From positions 62,001 through 126,000 of the forward strand of contig JANQRB010000139.1 in NCBI GenBank assembly GCA_028284775.1: a stretch of 64,000 bases of DNA. Reading direction: 5' to 3'. Source of the stretch: Candidatus Kapaibacterium sp. GTDB lineage: Bacteria; Bacteroidota; Ignavibacteria; Kapaibacteriales; UBA7675. A program made the translations under genes and the position numbers. Positions 44,506-53,756 of the stretch are shown in pieces. The notes under the pieces are model-generated. The model was not told where the DNA came from. It ran no database searches and worked only from the letters and a program-made list of their open reading frames with translations. Numbering within the stretch: the first letter of the stretch is position 1; the number at the start of each line of letters is the position of its first letter.

Positions 44506-45483
44506 ATGCGCAGCTTTAGCCCGGAAGACCTTGAACGCCCAGAACTTCACAAGCTGGTACTCAGCGGTATCGCGCCCCGACCGATAGCTCTGGCCGCAAC
44601 GCTGGGGCCCGATGGCGTCGCCAATCTGTCACCCTTTAGTTTTTTTAATGCCTTTTCATCCAATCCGCCCATAGTTGCCTTCAGCCCGGCCTACCGCGGA
44701 CGCGATGGAAGCAGCAAGGATACATTCCGAAATCTCAAGGCTTCCGGCGAATGTACTATTTCGGTCGTCAGCTTCAATATGGTCGAGCAAGTTTCGCTTG
44801 CGTCGAGCGAGTACGCAGCGGAAGTCGATGAATTCATCAAATCGGGATTGACGAAGCTTCCCAGCAACAAAGTGGCGCCGCCCGGTGTAGCAGAATCGCC
44901 TTTCGTGATGGAGTGCAAACTCCGTCACCACTACGAAGTTGCCGCCGGCAAACCCGGCAGCGGCAATATTATGATTTGCGAAATTGTGCGCTTTCATATC
45001 AAGGAATCTGTGTTCGTCGATGGCCGAATCGACCCGCAGCGCATGGATCTTGTAGCACGGATGGGCTATGATTATTACTGCCGCGCTTCAGGTCCGGCGA
45101 TTTTCAGTACTCCCAAACCCCGCTGGAACGGTATTGGTCTCGATGCCCTGCCAGCTGCCATTCGCAACAGCAACGTGCTTACGGGCAACGATCTCGGCAA
45201 ATTGGCGAGCGTCGAGCAACTGCCGCCAGCCAGACAAGATTTTCCGACTGCTTCAGATGCTGCGGCGGCCGATGATGTCAGTATTGAAATTGCTGCAGGC
45301 GACGGAGCTCGCGCCATATCAGCGCTGCGCCGTCGCTCAGGGTCCTTATCGGCGGCGGAGGGACTGAGCATTCTGCATCAAATTGCGGCTCTCTTCCTGA
45401 ATCAGGATGACATCGAGGCAGCGTGGCAGACGCTGTATCTGGCGACGGAAAATCGTATGGTCTGGCGAAAAGAATCTGCGTAG
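44506..45483 (+). CDS. Flavin reductase-like FMN-binding protein with C-terminal extension
   Basis: A 325-residue protein. Residues 1-205 form the split-barrel flavin reductase-like fold: LVLSGIAPRPIALAATLGPDG, NLSPFSFFNAFSSNPPIVAFSP (flavin-binding region), KDTFRNLKASGECTISVV, and HYEVAAGKPGSG. The remaining 120 residues are unusual for the family: a disordered Ala-rich stretch (about 225-270) and a helical segment (ALRRRSGSLSAAEGLSILHQI) near the end. These proteins bind FMN and reduce or use flavin; the electron acceptor is unknown. It stands alone between two oppositely oriented signalling genes. Confidence 0.88.
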   Translation: MRSFSPEDLERPELHKLVLSGIAPRPIALAATLGPDGVANLSPFSFFNAFSSNPPIVAFSPAYRGRDGSSKDTFRNLKASGECTISVVSFNMVEQVSLASSEYAAEVDEFIKSGLTKLPSNKVAPPGVAESPFVMECKLRHHYEVAAGKPGSGNIMICEIVRFHIKESVFVDGRIDPQRMDLVARMGYDYYCRASGPAIFSTPKPRWNGIGLDALPAAIRNSNVLTGNDLGKLASVEQLPPARQDFPTASDAAAADDVSIEIAAGDGARAISALRRRSGSLSAAEGLSILHQIAALFLNQDDIEAAWQTLYLATENRMVWRKESA

Positions 45484-45510
45484 GTAGTTGGTGGAACGCA
45501 GCCTCTGCAC

Positions 45511-45576
45511 AGTCGGACGCTCCAGGTTGAAGTTGGGGGTATGAGGCCTGACCAGCTAAAGAATATTTGTCCGACT
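45511..45576. other. Inverted repeat between convergent genes
   Basis: AGTCGGAC (45511-45518) and GTCCGACT (45569-45576) with a 50-nt G-rich interval; possibly part of a terminator for one of the two convergent genes. Confidence 0.35.
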
Positions 45577-45590
45577 AAGATTCGAAACGC

Positions 45591-47288
45591 CTAGCAGTCG
45601 ATGCACTTTATTACAATCATCGTGATGTCATCGGTTTGCGCGACGCCGATCGAGTGTTGTTCCACTTCTTGCAGGATCCCGGAGATTAGATCACTGGCCG
45701 GTAGCTCGATTGCCCGGCGAATGTAATTCATCAGATGCTCTTCGGTCAGCTCCTTGCCTTCCTTGTCCAGTGCCTCCGACACGCCGTCGGTATACATCAC
45801 CAGCGAATCACCCGATTCCAACTGAATTTCGCCCTCTTCGTAGGGTGTCATCGTTTCCATAATGCCGAGAATAATACCACCCTTGCTCAAAAACACCATT
45901 TCGCCGTTGGCTTTCATCACAACCGGTGGGTTGTGCCCGGCGTTCGTGTAGGTAAATCGCATGCTGGGTACGTGCAGCTTGCCGCCGAAGAAGGTCACGA
46001 ACTTATCGTCGTTTGTGTTTTGGTGCAGGAGATCGTTAATACGGGCGACCATCGTCGAGAGCGGCAGATCCAGCGGCGCCAATGCCCGCAGCGCCGCCTG
46101 AGTATTGGCCATCAGTATGGCGGCCGGCGTTCCCTTGCCGGATACATCGGCGATCGCGACCAGGACTTCGTTGTTGTCAAGTGAGACGATATCATAGTAG
46201 TCGCCCCCCACCTGTTTCGATGGAATGTTACGAGCGGCGATTTCCACCGAGTTGAATGCAGGGATCGAATCGGGCAGAAGCCCCTGCTGGATTTGTCTTG
46301 CGATGTTCAGTTCTTCTTCCAGGCGCTTCTTTTCCAGTTCCTCGTTGAAGAGACGGGCGTTTTCCAGGGCACTCATAGCAGTACTGGCAAGCGCTTCCAG
46401 GAAGTTCACGTCTTCAATGCTGAATTCCTGCTGATTGAGTTTTTTGCCGATAACCAGCACGCCCTTTATTTCCTTTTGTACGCGCATCGGCAGCAATATT
46501 TTTGCTTCCGCCTCACGGGCGAAAGAAAGCAGTGACGAACTGAGTTCAACATCGTCGTCGACCCGTACGGTACCGTCAACAAGACAAACGGCTTCGCAGT
46601 GATTTTTGTGAGGTTTAAGGTGCAAACGATTAAGCGTCAGTTCGAACTGTCCGTCTTCGTTTTTTGAAAAGAGTGCAAAGCGGCTGACTGTGAGCTGTCC
46701 CATCAGACGATAGGTCAACAAACGCACAATCTCGTCAACGTCCAGAAGAGTCGTAAACTCGCGGCTCATCTCAAACAATGTCGTCAGCAGTTGATTTTTG
46801 TGTTCGACAAATCGTTTGGCCTCGCCCAGGGAGCGAAAATTTCGCGCATTCATCAAAGCATTAGCCGTCAGGGTTCCGACCAGCGAGACGTATTGCATCT
46901 CTTCCGGGTTATAAGTTTCGCCTGCCAGATTGGTACCCAAACACATCATGGCCAGATCTTCGTCCTGAAAACGCAGCGGCAGACAAAGGCAAAATCCCTG
47001 GTTCAGCAGCATACGCTCGTCCTCAGTATCGGCCGAAAGCTCCCGCACGGCATCGATATTCAGTGTGAGAGGGCCTTCAACGACATTTTTGCCCTTGGCA
47101 ATTGCGACCTGCCATTGGCCCGGATGCCGTGAGTCGGGTTCCAATACCAGCGCGTGGAAGGTGCGCAGCTTTCCCATAACGGTCAGAAGCGCGGCATTGA
47201 GAATGAACTTGTCATCCTCGGACGAGTTGAGCGTGGCGCTCAAGTCGAAGAGAGAAGTGAGATTGATCAGATTGGAGGTCAGGTTCAT
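45591..47288 (-). CDS. Cytoplasmic GAF-GAF-SpoIIE (RsbU-like) PP2C phosphatase
   Basis: A 565-residue soluble protein with two GAF-like domains (about 15-165 and 180-320), a coiled-coil linker (LEKKRLEEELNIARQIQQGLLP) and a SpoIIE phosphatase domain (about 345-565). Metal and catalytic motifs: VGGDYYDIV, ADVSGKG, VMYTDGVSEALD, IGVAQTDDITMI. It has no membrane helix, unlike the related phosphatase at 38625-40775, so it likely senses an internal signal. No STAS or kinase gene is directly beside it; it may feed the same pair at 37710-38529. Followed by folP after a gap on the same strand upstream. Confidence 0.93.
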   Translation of the reverse strand: MNLTSNLINLTSLFDLSATLNSSEDDKFILNAALLTVMGKLRTFHALVLEPDSRHPGQWQVAIAKGKNVVEGPLTLNIDAVRELSADTEDERMLLNQGFCLCLPLRFQDEDLAMMCLGTNLAGETYNPEEMQYVSLVGTLTANALMNARNFRSLGEAKRFVEHKNQLLTTLFEMSREFTTLLDVDEIVRLLTYRLMGQLTVSRFALFSKNEDGQFELTLNRLHLKPHKNHCEAVCLVDGTVRVDDDVELSSSLLSFAREAEAKILLPMRVQKEIKGVLVIGKKLNQQEFSIEDVNFLEALASTAMSALENARLFNEELEKKRLEEELNIARQIQQGLLPDSIPAFNSVEIAARNIPSKQVGGDYYDIVSLDNNEVLVAIADVSGKGTPAAILMANTQAALRALAPLDLPLSTMVARINDLLHQNTNDDKFVTFFGGKLHVPSMRFTYTNAGHNPPVVMKANGEMVFLSKGGIILGIMETMTPYEEGEIQLESGDSLVMYTDGVSEALDKEGKELTEEHLMNYIRRAIELPASDLISGILQEVEQHSIGVAQTDDITMIVIKCIDC

Positions 47289-47420
47289 CAGCTGGTACTA
47301 TCGAGTTCTGGCCAAAAGGTAGATCGAATCCGTCAGGCGCAGTGCACGGAAAATTATGTTTAGCGCAGACGCATTCTAAGCAAAAGCACTCTTACAGCAC
47401 AAAGAAAGTTTCATTTGCCA

Positions 47421-48227
47421 TCATTCCCTCAAAGCGGCGAGTAAGTCGCGCGCCTGTCCTAAAGCGGTCACATTATGCACCCTTACGATATCTACGCCGG
47501 CGTTTAACAGGTAAAGATGCAAGGCCAGCGTTGCATAGTCGCGCTGCTCCGGCTTATCGATACCCAACTGTTTGCCGATAAAAGACTTGCGGGAGATTCC
47601 GAGCAGCATCGGTAGGCCCAGCTCCGCAAAGCGATCATGATGGCGCAAAAGAAGCAGGTTATGCTCCTGAGTTTTGGCGAATCCGATGCCGATGTCCGCA
47701 ATCAGTTGCCTGGCGCCGCAAGAACGCGCAAACTGCAACTGGCGCGTCAAAAAGTGCAACACCTCGCGGATTACGTCTTCGTAGCGGGGGGCAGTCTGCA
47801 TCGTGCGAGGATCGTCGCGGCTGTGCATTATAACCAATGGCACATCATAGTCGGCTGCCAGCCGGGCCAGTCGCGGCTCTCTCCGCAGTCCGGAAACATC
47901 GTTGATCATATTCGCGCCGGCGTCCAGGGCCGCACGCGCTACTTCAAACTTTGAGGTGTCAATCGACAATGGGATGTCCTTGTCGATGATCCGAATACCC
48001 TTGATAACAGGCAGAACCCGGGCAAGCTCTACTTCCGGCTCTACAGGCGCAGCGCCGGGCCGCGTACTCTCTCCCCCCACATCCAGCATATCGGCGCCAT
48101 CCTCAATCATGCGCTCTGCGTGACGGACAGCAGCAGCGACATCGGAGAATCTTCCGCCGTCGGAAAATGAATCCGGCGTGACATTCAGGATGCCCATTAT
48201 TTTAGGGAAGCTGCGACCGAATTGCAT
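47421..48227 (-). CDS. folP: Dihydropteroate synthase
   Basis: A 268-residue TIM barrel that condenses p-aminobenzoate with the dihydropterin pyrophosphate in folate synthesis; it is the sulfonamide target. Signatures: KIMGILNVTPDSFSDGG (about 10-26), DMLDVGGESTRPGA (about 45-58), SIDTSKFEVARAAL, INDVSG, LLGISRKSFIG (about 210-220) and VRVHNV (about 248-253). Length is standard. It is divergent from rpmG, with which it shares a 107-bp promoter region. Confidence 0.97.
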   Translation of the reverse strand: MQFGRSFPKIMGILNVTPDSFSDGGRFSDVAAAVRHAERMIEDGADMLDVGGESTRPGAAPVEPEVELARVLPVIKGIRIIDKDIPLSIDTSKFEVARAALDAGANMINDVSGLRREPRLARLAADYDVPLVIMHSRDDPRTMQTAPRYEDVIREVLHFLTRQLQFARSCGARQLIADIGIGFAKTQEHNLLLLRHHDRFAELGLPMLLGISRKSFIGKQLGIDKPEQRDYATLALHLYLLNAGVDIVRVHNVTALGQARDLLAALRE

Positions 48228-48250
48228 ACTTTGACTACGCCCACATTTTG

Positions 48251-48282
48251 TTTGGGGAAACGAACAAAATACAGTAATTTTG
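48251..48282 (+). promoter_or_regulatory. Bacteroidota-type promoter of rpmG
   Basis: Exact TTTG (48251-48254), 20-nt spacer, exact TAnnTTTG box TAATTTTG (48275-48282). Predicted start about 45 nt before the rpmG ATG. Confidence 0.7.
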
Positions 48283-48334
48283 AGATTCTCTCAAATTCGG
48301 CGTATTACTGGCGCTATTAACAGGAGATACCGCA

Positions 48335-48517
48335 ATGGCCAAGAAAAAAGGTGTTCGGCACATGATAATAGTAGAGTGTACAGAAGCGAAAAAAGAAGGC
48401 AAGCCTGCTTCGCGCTATACTACCATGAAGAACAAACAAAACACCCCGGAACGGCTTGAAGTGAAAAAGTACAATCCCAATTTACGCCGGCACACCCTTC
48501 ACAAAGAAACGCGGTAA
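48335..48517 (+). CDS. rpmG: 50S ribosomal protein L33 (Cys-poor form)
   Basis: A 60-residue L33 (MAKKKGVRHMIIVECTEAKK ... KYNPNLRRHTLHKETR). It has one Cys only and lacks the paired CxxC zinc motifs, so it is the zinc-independent form. AGGAGA lies 7 nt before the ATG. It has its own promoter and terminator and is monocistronic; the usual partners (rpmB, secE, nusG) are not adjacent. Confidence 0.96.
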   Translation: MAKKKGVRHMIIVECTEAKKEGKPASRYTTMKNKQNTPERLEVKKYNPNLRRHTLHKETR

Positions 48518-48542
48518 CAGTTTCCCGAGCAGGAAGATTAAA

Positions 48543-48574
48543 ACGGAGTCTGTCCGAGACATTCTCCGTTTTTT
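48543..48574 (+). terminator. Bidirectional terminator after rpmG
   Basis: ACGGAG (48543-48548) pairs with CTCCGT (48564-48569), inner TGTC/GACA, followed by TTTTTT; flanking A and T runs let it serve the convergent gene at 48586 too. Confidence 0.75.
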
Positions 48575-48585
48575 AATTTCCGACC

Positions 48586-48933
48586 TCAGAATTCGCGTCC
48601 CTGGCGCTCCAATTCCTGCCGTTTGATTTCAATGCGCTGCAATTTTGTGACAACAGCCTCCCCCAGATTGATGTTTTTGGCATTGGCGAAGTTCATCAGC
48701 GCAATCAATACATCGGCGGCTTCATCAGCAAATCGTTCATACTCAATGTCACGTCCCTTCCAGGCTTTTTTGCACAGATTAGCCAACTCTCCCGCTTCGC
48801 CGCAAAGTTCCAGGCAGAAAAATTCGGCCGTCCGCACAGGAAATTTTGCATTCTGGTAGTGATCGAATGAGTCCTGCACTCTTCGCAAAGAGTCTTCAAT
48901 CGGATCATAAAAGCTCTTGTCTGCAAACTCCAT
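48586..48933 (-). CDS. MazG-like nucleotide pyrophosphohydrolase
   Basis: A 115-residue all-alpha NTP pyrophosphatase. The metal-binding pattern is visible: ELCGEAGELANLCKKAWKGRD (first ExxE) and DEAADVLIALMNFA (ExxD). MazG-like enzymes hydrolyse nucleoside triphosphates to monophosphates and remove abnormal nucleotides. ATG 48933 (GAGG 10 nt upstream) is preferred; ATG 48987 adds 18 residues without family support. Divergent from the TrmH-type methyltransferase gene. Confidence 0.88.
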   Translation of the reverse strand: MEFADKSFYDPIEDSLRRVQDSFDHYQNAKFPVRTAEFFCLELCGEAGELANLCKKAWKGRDIEYERFADEAADVLIALMNFANAKNINLGEAVVTKLQRIEIKRQELERQGREF

Positions 48934-49036
48934 GGGGGGCAATGCCTCAAAAGTGTTGAAAGACGAATGGCGCCCCGCAGCCGGCATGCGCCATAATTGA
49001 CTAATTTACGCTTTTGTTGTTTTCGGTGCTTAAAGC

Positions 49037-49831
49037 GTGATAGAGATTTTAGACGTCACGGATCAACGGATAGCTTTATATCGCAGTCTGCGCGCGACAC
49101 CGCCACAGCACAGGCAGGAGAGTGTTTTCGTTGCCGAAGGCGAGACAGCGGTGCGTGCCTTGCTCGGCAGCAGCCTGGAGATTCGTTCGGTATTCGCCGT
49201 GCGCTCCTTTTTTACCAGTGGCAGGTCCCCGGAGCGATTGCGAGCTATGGCGCCTGATCAACTCTTTACCGCCGACAAGCGCGTGATGAGCGAAATTGTC
49301 GGTTTCCGGCTACACCAGGGAATAATGGCGATTGGCGTAGAGCCAAAGCAGCCCTTGCTGGACCAGCTCAGCTTACCAATCGTGGCACTCGACGGCATTG
49401 TCAATTCCGAGAATGTCGGTGCGATTGTACGCAATTGCGCAGCCTTTGGCGTCAAATCCTTGCTGGTGCAGGCCAATGGCAGCAGTCCCTATATGCGCCG
49501 CGCCGTTCGCGTTTCGATGGGAACGATTTTTGCGACCGAGGTCTTTCACACCGAATCCTTGCCGGACGTGCTGAGCTCGATACGCGCAACTCGCAATGCC
49601 GCAATTATCGCCGCAGAGAATGTGAATTCCGCGCTGTCGCTGTCGGAGTACGACTTCCCACGCGATTTTGTGCTGATAATCGGCAGTGAGCGCTATGGCG
49701 TGTCTCGGGACGTTCTCGAGGTATGCGACCTCAGTCTTGCGATTCCCATCAATCCTCGCGTTTCATCGATCAATGCGGCGGCGGCCTCTGCGGTGCTTCT
49801 TTATGCTGCTAGCCTGAGGGCCAAAAGCTGA
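49037..49831 (+). CDS. TrmH/SpoU family RNA 2'-O-ribose methyltransferase
   Basis: A 264-residue SPOUT enzyme starting with GTG. The N-terminal substrate-binding domain (about 15-95; QESVFVAEGETAVRALL) precedes the knotted AdoMet domain, with motif 1 NSENVGAIVRNCAAFG (about 118-133), motif 2 LIIGSERYGVS (about 212-222) and motif 3 VSSINAAAASAVLLY (about 240-254). It methylates a ribose 2'-OH in tRNA or rRNA; the exact position is not deducible. Divergent from the MazG-like gene. Confidence 0.93.
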   Translation: MIEILDVTDQRIALYRSLRATPPQHRQESVFVAEGETAVRALLGSSLEIRSVFAVRSFFTSGRSPERLRAMAPDQLFTADKRVMSEIVGFRLHQGIMAIGVEPKQPLLDQLSLPIVALDGIVNSENVGAIVRNCAAFGVKSLLVQANGSSPYMRRAVRVSMGTIFATEVFHTESLPDVLSSIRATRNAAIIAAENVNSALSLSEYDFPRDFVLIIGSERYGVSRDVLEVCDLSLAIPINPRVSSINAAAASAVLLYAASLRAKS

Positions 49832-49993
49832 TCCGATCCCGTCTGCACGAACCGCCAGGCAGAGGATTAATCTATCTTCAACGTGGGCACATTTCATCTT
49901 AGCCTTGACTGTTTTGAGTAGGCCTGTGGTGACCCGATCGAGCACTGTGTCACACTATGCTCCCTCAAGATCATTGGTAATGGACACCTTCGG

Positions 49994-50683
49994 CTATTCC
50001 ACATCTTTTTCGCGTGGCTCCCGCATGGTATACCCAACGCCGCGCACGCTCTGAATCAAACGCGGATCGTCATCGTCGCCAATTTTTTTCCGCAGTCGCT
50101 TGATATAGACATCGATTATGTTCGACTCGGTGTCGAAGCTGTAGCTCCAGACATGTTGGGTGATCAAACTTCGCGAGAGTACGCGATCCTTATTGCGCAT
50201 CAGGTACTCCAGCAGCGAATATTCCTTGGTTGTAAGCTCTATTTCTTTGTCATTGCGATAGGCGCGATGGGTGACAGTGTCCAGCGTGAGATCGCCGCAG
50301 CGCAATACGGTAGACTTTTCGGTGCTGGAACGCCGCAGCAGCGATCGAACACGGGCAGCCAACTCCTCGAAATGAAAAGGCTTGGGCAGGTAATCATCGG
50401 CCCCCAGGTCGAGTCCGGTTACCCGATCCTGCGTCGTGCCGCGCGCCGTCAGCATCAGGACAGGCGTCGTGTTACCGGTGCCTCTGAATTCCTGTACAAA
50501 GGTGAATCCATCCTTGTGGGGCAGCATCACATCCAGTATGATACAATCATAGTCGTTTTCGCGCGCCATCTGCAAGCCGGCTTCGCCGTCGTGTGCCACA
50601 TCGACGGCGTAGAGCTCTTCCATAAGGCCGCGTTTGATAAAACTGGCAACTTTCTTTTCGTCTTCGATAACCAGGATACGCAT
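49994..50683 (-). CDS. OmpR/PhoB-type response regulator, orphan
   Basis: A 229-residue regulator. Receiver (1-120): acid pair IEDEKK (about 6-11), phospho-acceptor in IILDVMLPHKDG (about 48-59), ALMLTARG-like switch and Lys in YLPKPF (about 101-106). The C-terminal winged helix (about 130-225) shows LTTKEYSLLEYLMRN, SRSLITQHVW and VDVYIKRLRKKIGDD-type residues. No kinase gene adjoins: downstream is a convergent methyltransferase and upstream by 34 bp is a large secreted protein. It may control the coiled-coil/secreted protein operon it belongs to. Confidence 0.94.
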   Translation of the reverse strand: MRILVIEDEKKVASFIKRGLMEELYAVDVAHDGEAGLQMARENDYDCIILDVMLPHKDGFTFVQEFRGTGNTTPVLMLTARGTTQDRVTGLDLGADDYLPKPFHFEELAARVRSLLRRSSTEKSTVLRCGDLTLDTVTHRAYRNDKEIELTTKEYSLLEYLMRNKDRVLSRSLITQHVWSYSFDTESNIIDVYIKRLRKKIGDDDDPRLIQSVRGVGYTMREPREKDVE

Positions 50684-50717
50684 AGTCGATCAGGCTTGGG
50701 TGTTCGAAAAAAGCAGT

Positions 50718-53700
50718 TCAGTATCCCTTGGCAACAAAGACGGGAAATACCTCTCTATCGCCATTCGAGAATTCGAGGATCATGTAATACATTCCATTTG
50801 GCGCGACATTGACGCCGCGCTCGATAAATCCGTCCCAGTTGTCGCAATATGTCCGATCGGGAATCCGCATTTGATTCTCCACCGGCATGGCAACAAGGCG
50901 ATTGCTCTGATCAAAGATACGAATGGTGACTTCCAGCTCTTCCGGCACCGTATAAACAACGTTAACGCCGGGTTTGCTGCCGCCCCTGCTTCCGTTCTCC
51001 GGATCAAAAGGATTGGGCGCTACAACATCGACATACTGTAGCCTGGCCCCCGTTAACTCGATATCCTGCCGCACACATGCATCGGCGCAGCAAAAACGTG
51101 CTATGATTGTGTCGGGCAAATCGGGCGCCACAATCCAGACGAAGTCCGTAGCGCTGCCGGCGAGCCGCTCGTGCGGGATAAATGTTCGCCCGCTGTCGAT
51201 GGAGATCGCGAAGGTCAGCGAATCGCACTCGCCGCGTATCGGGATATTCGTTAATTGAAATGTGCGCTCGGGACAAACAACATCGGGAGGCGGGTCGACG
51301 GCGATACTCAGGGTGTCAGGCCGAACGATCAGCGAGCGTGTGTCGCTGGTATCACCAGCATCGGGACGGCCGAAGCGTACTGCCAGCGCCCTGAAACGCA
51401 ATACGGAGTCAACATCGGCCTCCAGACAGCGAAAAAAAGGTAGGCAGGGAACGGTTGTTGTGGTTGAATACGAGCCGTCAGCAGCCACCGGTGCGCGCGT
51501 CAGGTCCTGCCAGTCGGTTCGCAGACTGCCCGTGGTGCTGATCTGGATCAGAACTTCATCGCTGCAATCGCTGTCCCCACTCAGCAGCACATCATCACCG
51601 ACAAGAAATTCCTGTCCTTCGAATGGCGTATCCAGACTGACCGCCGTCCTGCCGATATCGACGATTGCGGTCGAGTCGCGCACGTCCCTGCTACTGCTGC
51701 TCTCTACGATAAACCTTCCTTCGCCGCGAATGTCGGCGCTCGGTACGATATGCAGATGTTGCACTGTATCGCCGGAATTAACGATCGGAGCACCATTCAC
51801 CAGCACGCGCGGTCCCTGCGGCAGGCCGCCCACATAAGGCTGAAAAAATACATTGACGAAGGGGGTCCCCCCCAGTAAGTTGACCCAGCGAATCCGGACA
51901 GTGTCGCCGGGACAGTAGGGCGCGGGCGGCGGTGCGCTGCGGGCGGGATCGATGATCACAAATCGCCCCGTCACCGGAGTGCCGATAAGATAAATGCGGG
52001 AAAAGGTTGTAACGAGAATATCGTTCAAGCCGTCGCCATCCACATCCGCAACGGCCAGTGATTCGATCGCTTCGCCTTCGAAGCTGAATTCCCAGACCGT
52101 TTCAAAGGGCTCGCCCTGCCAAAATATTATCTGATCTGCATCACGCAGTCGCATCACCCGCAGCGTATTGCTGCTGTTATCTACCAGAAAAATCTCCGCC
52201 TTGCCGTCGATGTCGCCATCGAAGTCATTAACGGCGGCAACCCAGCCATTAACCGGCTGCGTGGCAATCGTATCCAGGAAGTACAGTTCGTCACCCGACA
52301 AATTGGGCTTGGGAATCCGGTCGCCGGTACGGTAGCGCAATACGCTCAAGTGATTTCCGACAACTGAAAACTGGGGAGAGCTCTGGGTTACGACAATTTC
52401 ATTGCCCGGGTTGTTGGGAAAAAACTCCGACGGGTTTGCAATCGGGAACCCATCAACATCTCCCACGGCAATCGACCAGAGATGTGCGCCAATCCCCGAA
52501 AAAGATGAATCGGCCTGTGCGGTCTGCTCCGGCGGAAGTGTCAGTTGGCTGCCGAAATCATTAAAAAGGTGCAGCCGCGCCGTACCGGAAGCATCATTGC
52601 GCGCGTCGTATTCTTCCGCCACCAAGACGAAGCGCTGTGCGCCGCCGCCAGCGCCGGCATCTTCCAGCTCCACGAACATTGAGCGGGCCTGAACGCCAAA
52701 AGAGCTTGCAGGAACAATGTTGTCAATATTCGACCACGCAAGACCTTCAGCCATCTGGTCGCCGGTAAGGCTCAGGTCGAAAAGGTATAACTGATCAGAG
52801 GAGCTCGGCGGAACCGAGAAATTGGGGAAGATCGGACTCGTGAGGCCCAGGTTTGCAGATGGCTTGCATGGCAGCAGGACCGATACGTCCTGTCCGACAG
52901 CGGTCAGCGAAGGCGCGGCGAAACTGACTTCCGGTCCAACGGTGTAGCGAAAGTCCGTATCGTCAAGAATATTCGGCTGCGGAAATGGAAAAGTGAAATC
53001 GCTCGTCTTAAACTGGGCCAGACCGCGAAAGAACGGCGCGTCGACCGGGTTCGGGTCCGTAATAAAAGGCTGACTCATGTTAACAGTTGCATAAATGAGC
53101 ATCTCGCCGTTGGCGCTGCGGCCAAAAACGGGACTGATCGACGCGGCATTATTCGGGTCAAAAGGTCGCAGATCGACCGTCAGCTGTTTGATAATATCAA
53201 CGCGATTGCTGTCGGCAATATATGCCGCGACAAAAGCGTGAGCGCCTACTTCGGGTTCGACAACCTGCTCGATGGTCTCCAAACCTATTATGACAGGAAA
53301 GGTGGTGAATACATCGGGCAGAATTGCCGTCGAGTCGATCAGCACAGATACGCCTTTAACGTTACTCGGCATAAGCGAACGCGAAATCAACTTGCCGTCA
53401 CCGCCCACGACTACCAGTTCCTTGCTGCCGGCGGTGGAGGCCAGCGCAACAATTTCATTCGGCGCCCAGGGCAAACCAGGCAAGAGAGCATCGTTGTTGA
53501 CTATATTCCCAATGAGTGGCTGCAAACGGCCAAATATATCAGTCCGATCCCACTTAACACCAAGCGAGTCAAAAGATTGAAGCCGAAGGGATGGTTGTGC
53601 TTGACTACGCGTCGCCTCTGCATTGCCCAGAGGATAAAGCCAGTTACTCGGGCTGGCAGGCTGTCCCAGCAATGTTCCGTCGCCGCAGGTCAAAACGCTA

Positions 53701-53747
53701 AGCGCCACGAAAAGCAACAACTGCCTGCGGTACTCTTCACATGTCAT
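50718..53747 (-). CDS. Large secreted protein with VCBS/FG-GAP-like repeats and T9SS-type end
   Basis: A 1009-residue exported protein. A signal peptide (about 1-28, core LLLFVALSVLTC) opens it. The first 600 residues hold repeat-containing beta structure with calcium-binding-like VGDVDGFP, VNDFDGDIDG and VADVDGDGLNDI stretches (VCBS/FG-GAP type). Next are two or three Ig-like domains (about 620-900), including Cys-rich parts (FCCADACVRQ). The end, VVAPNPFDPENGSRGG to GMYYMILEFSNGD, resembles a FlgD/T9SS sorting domain. It lies 9 bp after the coiled-coil gene and 34 bp before the OmpR regulator, all on one strand. Confidence 0.88.
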   Translation of the reverse strand: MTCEEYRRQLLLFVALSVLTCGDGTLLGQPASPSNWLYPLGNAEATRSQAQPSLRLQSFDSLGVKWDRTDIFGRLQPLIGNIVNNDALLPGLPWAPNEIVALASTAGSKELVVVGGDGKLISRSLMPSNVKGVSVLIDSTAILPDVFTTFPVIIGLETIEQVVEPEVGAHAFVAAYIADSNRVDIIKQLTVDLRPFDPNNAASISPVFGRSANGEMLIYATVNMSQPFITDPNPVDAPFFRGLAQFKTSDFTFPFPQPNILDDTDFRYTVGPEVSFAAPSLTAVGQDVSVLLPCKPSANLGLTSPIFPNFSVPPSSSDQLYLFDLSLTGDQMAEGLAWSNIDNIVPASSFGVQARSMFVELEDAGAGGGAQRFVLVAEEYDARNDASGTARLHLFNDFGSQLTLPPEQTAQADSSFSGIGAHLWSIAVGDVDGFPIANPSEFFPNNPGNEIVVTQSSPQFSVVGNHLSVLRYRTGDRIPKPNLSGDELYFLDTIATQPVNGWVAAVNDFDGDIDGKAEIFLVDNSSNTLRVMRLRDADQIIFWQGEPFETVWEFSFEGEAIESLAVADVDGDGLNDILVTTFSRIYLIGTPVTGRFVIIDPARSAPPPAPYCPGDTVRIRWVNLLGGTPFVNVFFQPYVGGLPQGPRVLVNGAPIVNSGDTVQHLHIVPSADIRGEGRFIVESSSSRDVRDSTAIVDIGRTAVSLDTPFEGQEFLVGDDVLLSGDSDCSDEVLIQISTTGSLRTDWQDLTRAPVAADGSYSTTTTVPCLPFFRCLEADVDSVLRFRALAVRFGRPDAGDTSDTRSLIVRPDTLSIAVDPPPDVVCPERTFQLTNIPIRGECDSLTFAISIDSGRTFIPHERLAGSATDFVWIVAPDLPDTIIARFCCADACVRQDIELTGARLQYVDVVAPNPFDPENGSRGGSKPGVNVVYTVPEELEVTIRIFDQSNRLVAMPVENQMRIPDRTYCDNWDGFIERGVNVAPNGMYYMILEFSNGDREVFPVFVAKGY

Positions 53748-53756
53748 TTGCGGGCC

